From contig JBLHTU010000071.1 of the NCBI GenBank assembly GCA_047627515.1, forward strand, positions 1 to 16,688: 16,688 nucleotides of DNA. The letters run 5' to 3'. Positions 14,961 to 16,688 of this stretch are shown here, one piece after another; the stretch's first letter is position 1, and every line of letters starts with the position of its first letter. Under the pieces are notes generated by a model, which made no database searches, was not told the DNA's origin, and was given only the letters and a program-made list of their open reading frames with translations. Origin of the DNA: JAYPLE01 sp047627515. Lineage in GTDB: Bacteria > Bacteroidota > Bacteroidia > Cytophagales > Cyclobacteriaceae. Both the position numbers and the translations under genes were made by a program.

Positions 14961-16688
14961 CTAGCTTGGAAAAATAAGGGTGAAAGTACTGCCTTCATTT
15001 GGGCTACTAGTCACCTCAATCGATCCATTATTCATCTTGACAAAATCTTGGCAGATGACTAACCCAAAACCGGAACCAGTTTCATTAGCTGTGCCTTTTG
15101 TAGAATCTATGTCTCCTGAGAATAGCTTCTTCAAGGTCACTTTGTCCATGCCAACTCCCTCATCAGATACTATAATGTGAACGTTATCTTGATGTTTTTC
15201 TGTGTCAAACATAATAGTGCCGCCTCTGTTAGAGTATTTAATAGCGTTGTAGAATATATTTCTTAAAATCACCTTGATCATTTGTGCATCAAGCATTGCT
15301 GAATATTCTGCCGAAGCTTTATTTATTACTTTTAGATGCTTATCATCAGCCAGCATTTGCTGTTCATTGATTGCACTATCTATGACCGTCTTTACTACGA
15401 CGGTCTCTTTATGTACTTTGTCATCGACGATTCCGGCGCGTGACCATTCGAAAACGTTATTTAGCAGAAGATTAACCTTTGCCAATTGCTGACTGATAAG
15501 AGGGAGTTGACTTTCGAGTTCTTTTGGGTCCAAAAGCTTATGATGTAGGATGTCAATGATGCCATATAGTGATTGTAAAGGTCCTCTGATGTCATGCGCA
15601 GTAATCGCCATGATTTTATTTTTCAATGAGTTAAGATTGTCAAGCTCTTTTCGCTGATTCTCAATGAGGAGGTTTTTAGCTCTTAGATCACTATTCTTAC
15701 GGTTAATCAGTCTTTGCCTCAGATAAAAGACAATTGATATGGCAAGGGTAAGAATGGCTATAAAAGAGCTAGCAATGGCAACTAGCTTTTGATTTTTGGC
15801 TTTTAACTGCGAAATCTCTTGCTGCTTGATTAATCCTTGTTTTTCTTTTTCTGACTGATTAAAGCTAAACAGCTCTAACTTGTTAATAGCTTGAGAGTTT
15901 TGAATACTGTCCTCGTACAATTCAGCTAGTTTTAGTGCTGCAAATGCCTCTTCAATTCTATTATCTTTTTCCAGTATTCTACTATATGATGACTGTGTAA
16001 TGGTGATTAATTCTTTGACATTTGTTTGCTTCGCATGTTCTGTTGCAAATTCAATGAGAGGCAAACTCTTATGCAGTTCTCCGGCTTCTAGGTGAATGAT
16101 CGATTGAAGTTGTGCTACCCTGATGAGCGCCCTGATATCTCCATATTTCTGCGCTAGTGAGTCACACTCATAAAGGATTTCTAAAGAGCTGTCAATTTCG
16201 CCTTGGCGGTATCGCAAATGGGCAACATTAAATAATAAAATAGGAAGGTAACTGGTCTGAATCTTGTCTATGATAGTGTAAGCCTGATCAAAATAACCTT
16301 CAGCGGAATCAAGTTTGTTCATGTCCATTAGCGCTTTGCCAATGTTGTTGTAGATCCCAAATTTTATGAATGAGTCTTCAAGGTCTTGAAAAATAGGAAT
16401 AGCTTTTTGATAGTATATGACAGCATTTAAATTATCCCCACTACCTGCGAAAATGGATCCAATTCTCATGTAGATTTTACTAAGCAATAATGGATTATTA
16501 AAACTCTCAGCTTCCTTTAGGCATTGCTGCAGTTCACTTAAAGCTTGCGCCAAGTTTCCTTTGGACCAGTAGGCAGAAGCGATACGCAAGTGAATATTTG
16601 CTATTTCCTCTGGTGTTAGGGATTTTGAGTACTCCAATGCAAGCGCTTGCTGTGCGTAGGATAAGGCAAGATCTGGCTGTTTGTATAC
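14961..16688 (-). CDS. TPR-containing membrane sensor histidine kinase, N-terminus cut by window edge
   Basis: Sensor kinase of a two-component system, inner membrane. The frame stays open from 16637 to the window end (codons reading VYKQPDLALSYAQQALALEY), so the first ATG-like position inside, a TTG at 16637, is not the true start and the gene continues beyond 16688. Visible order over 575 residues: several tetratricopeptide repeats (about 1-260), a charged coiled coil, one membrane segment (SFIAILTLAISIVFYL), a second coiled coil, then HisKA with AITAHDIRGPLQSLYG (phosphoacceptor His codon 15594-15596), and HATPase_c with N box NIFYNAIKYSN, G1 DEGVGMD, F-like LKKLFSG and G2 GSGFGLVICQDF. 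All ATP-binding boxes are intact. The H box has HDIRGPL rather than HELRTPL, a common Bacteroidota variant. No receiver or response-regulator gene is visible. The TPR block is probably periplasmic, as in related kinases. It is followed after 4 nt by the DsrE gene. Confidence 0.92.
   Translation of the reverse strand, partial: VYKQPDLALSYAQQALALEYSKSLTPEEIANIHLRIASAYWSKGNLAQALSELQQCLKEAESFNNPLLLSKIYMRIGSIFAGSGDNLNAVIYYQKAIPIFQDLEDSFIKFGIYNNIGKALMDMNKLDSAEGYFDQAYTIIDKIQTSYLPILLFNVAHLRYRQGEIDSSLEILYECDSLAQKYGDIRALIRVAQLQSIIHLEAGELHKSLPLIEFATEHAKQTNVKELITITQSSYSRILEKDNRIEEAFAALKLAELYEDSIQNSQAINKLELFSFNQSEKEKQGLIKQQEISQLKAKNQKLVAIASSFIAILTLAISIVFYLRQRLINRKNSDLRAKNLLIENQRKELDNLNSLKNKIMAITAHDIRGPLQSLYGIIDILHHKLLDPKELESQLPLISQQLAKVNLLLNNVFEWSRAGIVDDKVHKETVVVKTVIDSAINEQQMLADDKHLKVINKASAEYSAMLDAQMIKVILRNIFYNAIKYSNRGGTIMFDTEKHQDNVHIIVSDEGVGMDKVTLKKLFSGDIDSTKGTANETGSGFGLVICQDFVKMNNGSIEVTSSPNEGSTFTLIFPS

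Noticed and set aside
16635..16637. TTG at 16637 as the start of the histidine kinase
   Set aside because: The frame is open and TPR-like up to the last base of the window, so the gene begins outside.
1..16688. Polysaccharide utilisation locus, defence island or mobile element
   Set aside because: No SusC/SusD pair, transposase, integrase, terminal repeats, CRISPR repeats or toxin-antitoxin genes are visible; genes are typical of a chromosomal core.

Overview
The window looks like a chromosomal segment of a Bacteroidota bacterium, most likely a marine or environmental Cytophagales-type organism; the phylum is well supported, the order is inference. Evidence: a C-terminal type IX secretion (T9SS) sorting domain on a secreted protein, Cys-type lipoproteins of Bacteroidota style, an OmpA protein with the TPR/propeller/CRD/OmpA layout of PorE, a TPR-sensor histidine kinase, a fused IcmF mutase, no clear Shine-Dalgarno sequences at most starts, and moderate-to-low G+C.

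Layout. 1-1085 (minus): 5' part of a GH16 beta-glucanase lipoprotein whose C-terminus runs off the left edge. 1086-1526: gene-free divergent spacer with two dyads upstream of katG. 1527-3758 (plus): katG, closed by a strong intrinsic terminator. 3811-4166: gene-free spacer. 4167-7538 (plus): icmF, the fused adenosylcobalamin-dependent isobutyryl-CoA mutase. 7539-7781: convergent spacer with several hairpins. 7782-9704 (minus): PorE-like OmpA-family envelope protein. 9972-11999 (plus): secreted choice-of-anchor B protein with Ig-like, PKD and T9SS sorting domains. 12063-14429 (plus): lipoprotein with a glycogen-debranching-like (alpha/alpha)6 glycosidase domain, probably co-transcribed with the preceding gene. 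14423-14956 (minus): exported DsrE-family protein, 4 nt downstream of a TPR/transmembrane histidine kinase (14961-16688, minus) that runs off the right edge.

How the genes relate. The window is a mosaic rather than one pathway. Three genes concern extracellular glycans or proteins delivered to the surface (GH16 lipoprotein, choice-of-anchor B T9SS cargo, debranching-like lipoprotein), and the PorE-like protein could belong to the envelope machinery that serves such cargo. KatG (peroxide detoxification) and IcmF (branched/linear C4 acyl-CoA interconversion) are cytoplasmic housekeeping or stress enzymes, each apparently a single-gene unit. The kinase-DsrE pair is the least ordinary arrangement. 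I see no tRNA, rRNA, CRISPR array, insertion sequence or phage gene, and no convincing multi-gene novel system; the best leads are the kinase-DsrE pair, the secreted/lipoprotein glycan pair and the operator-like dyads before katG.
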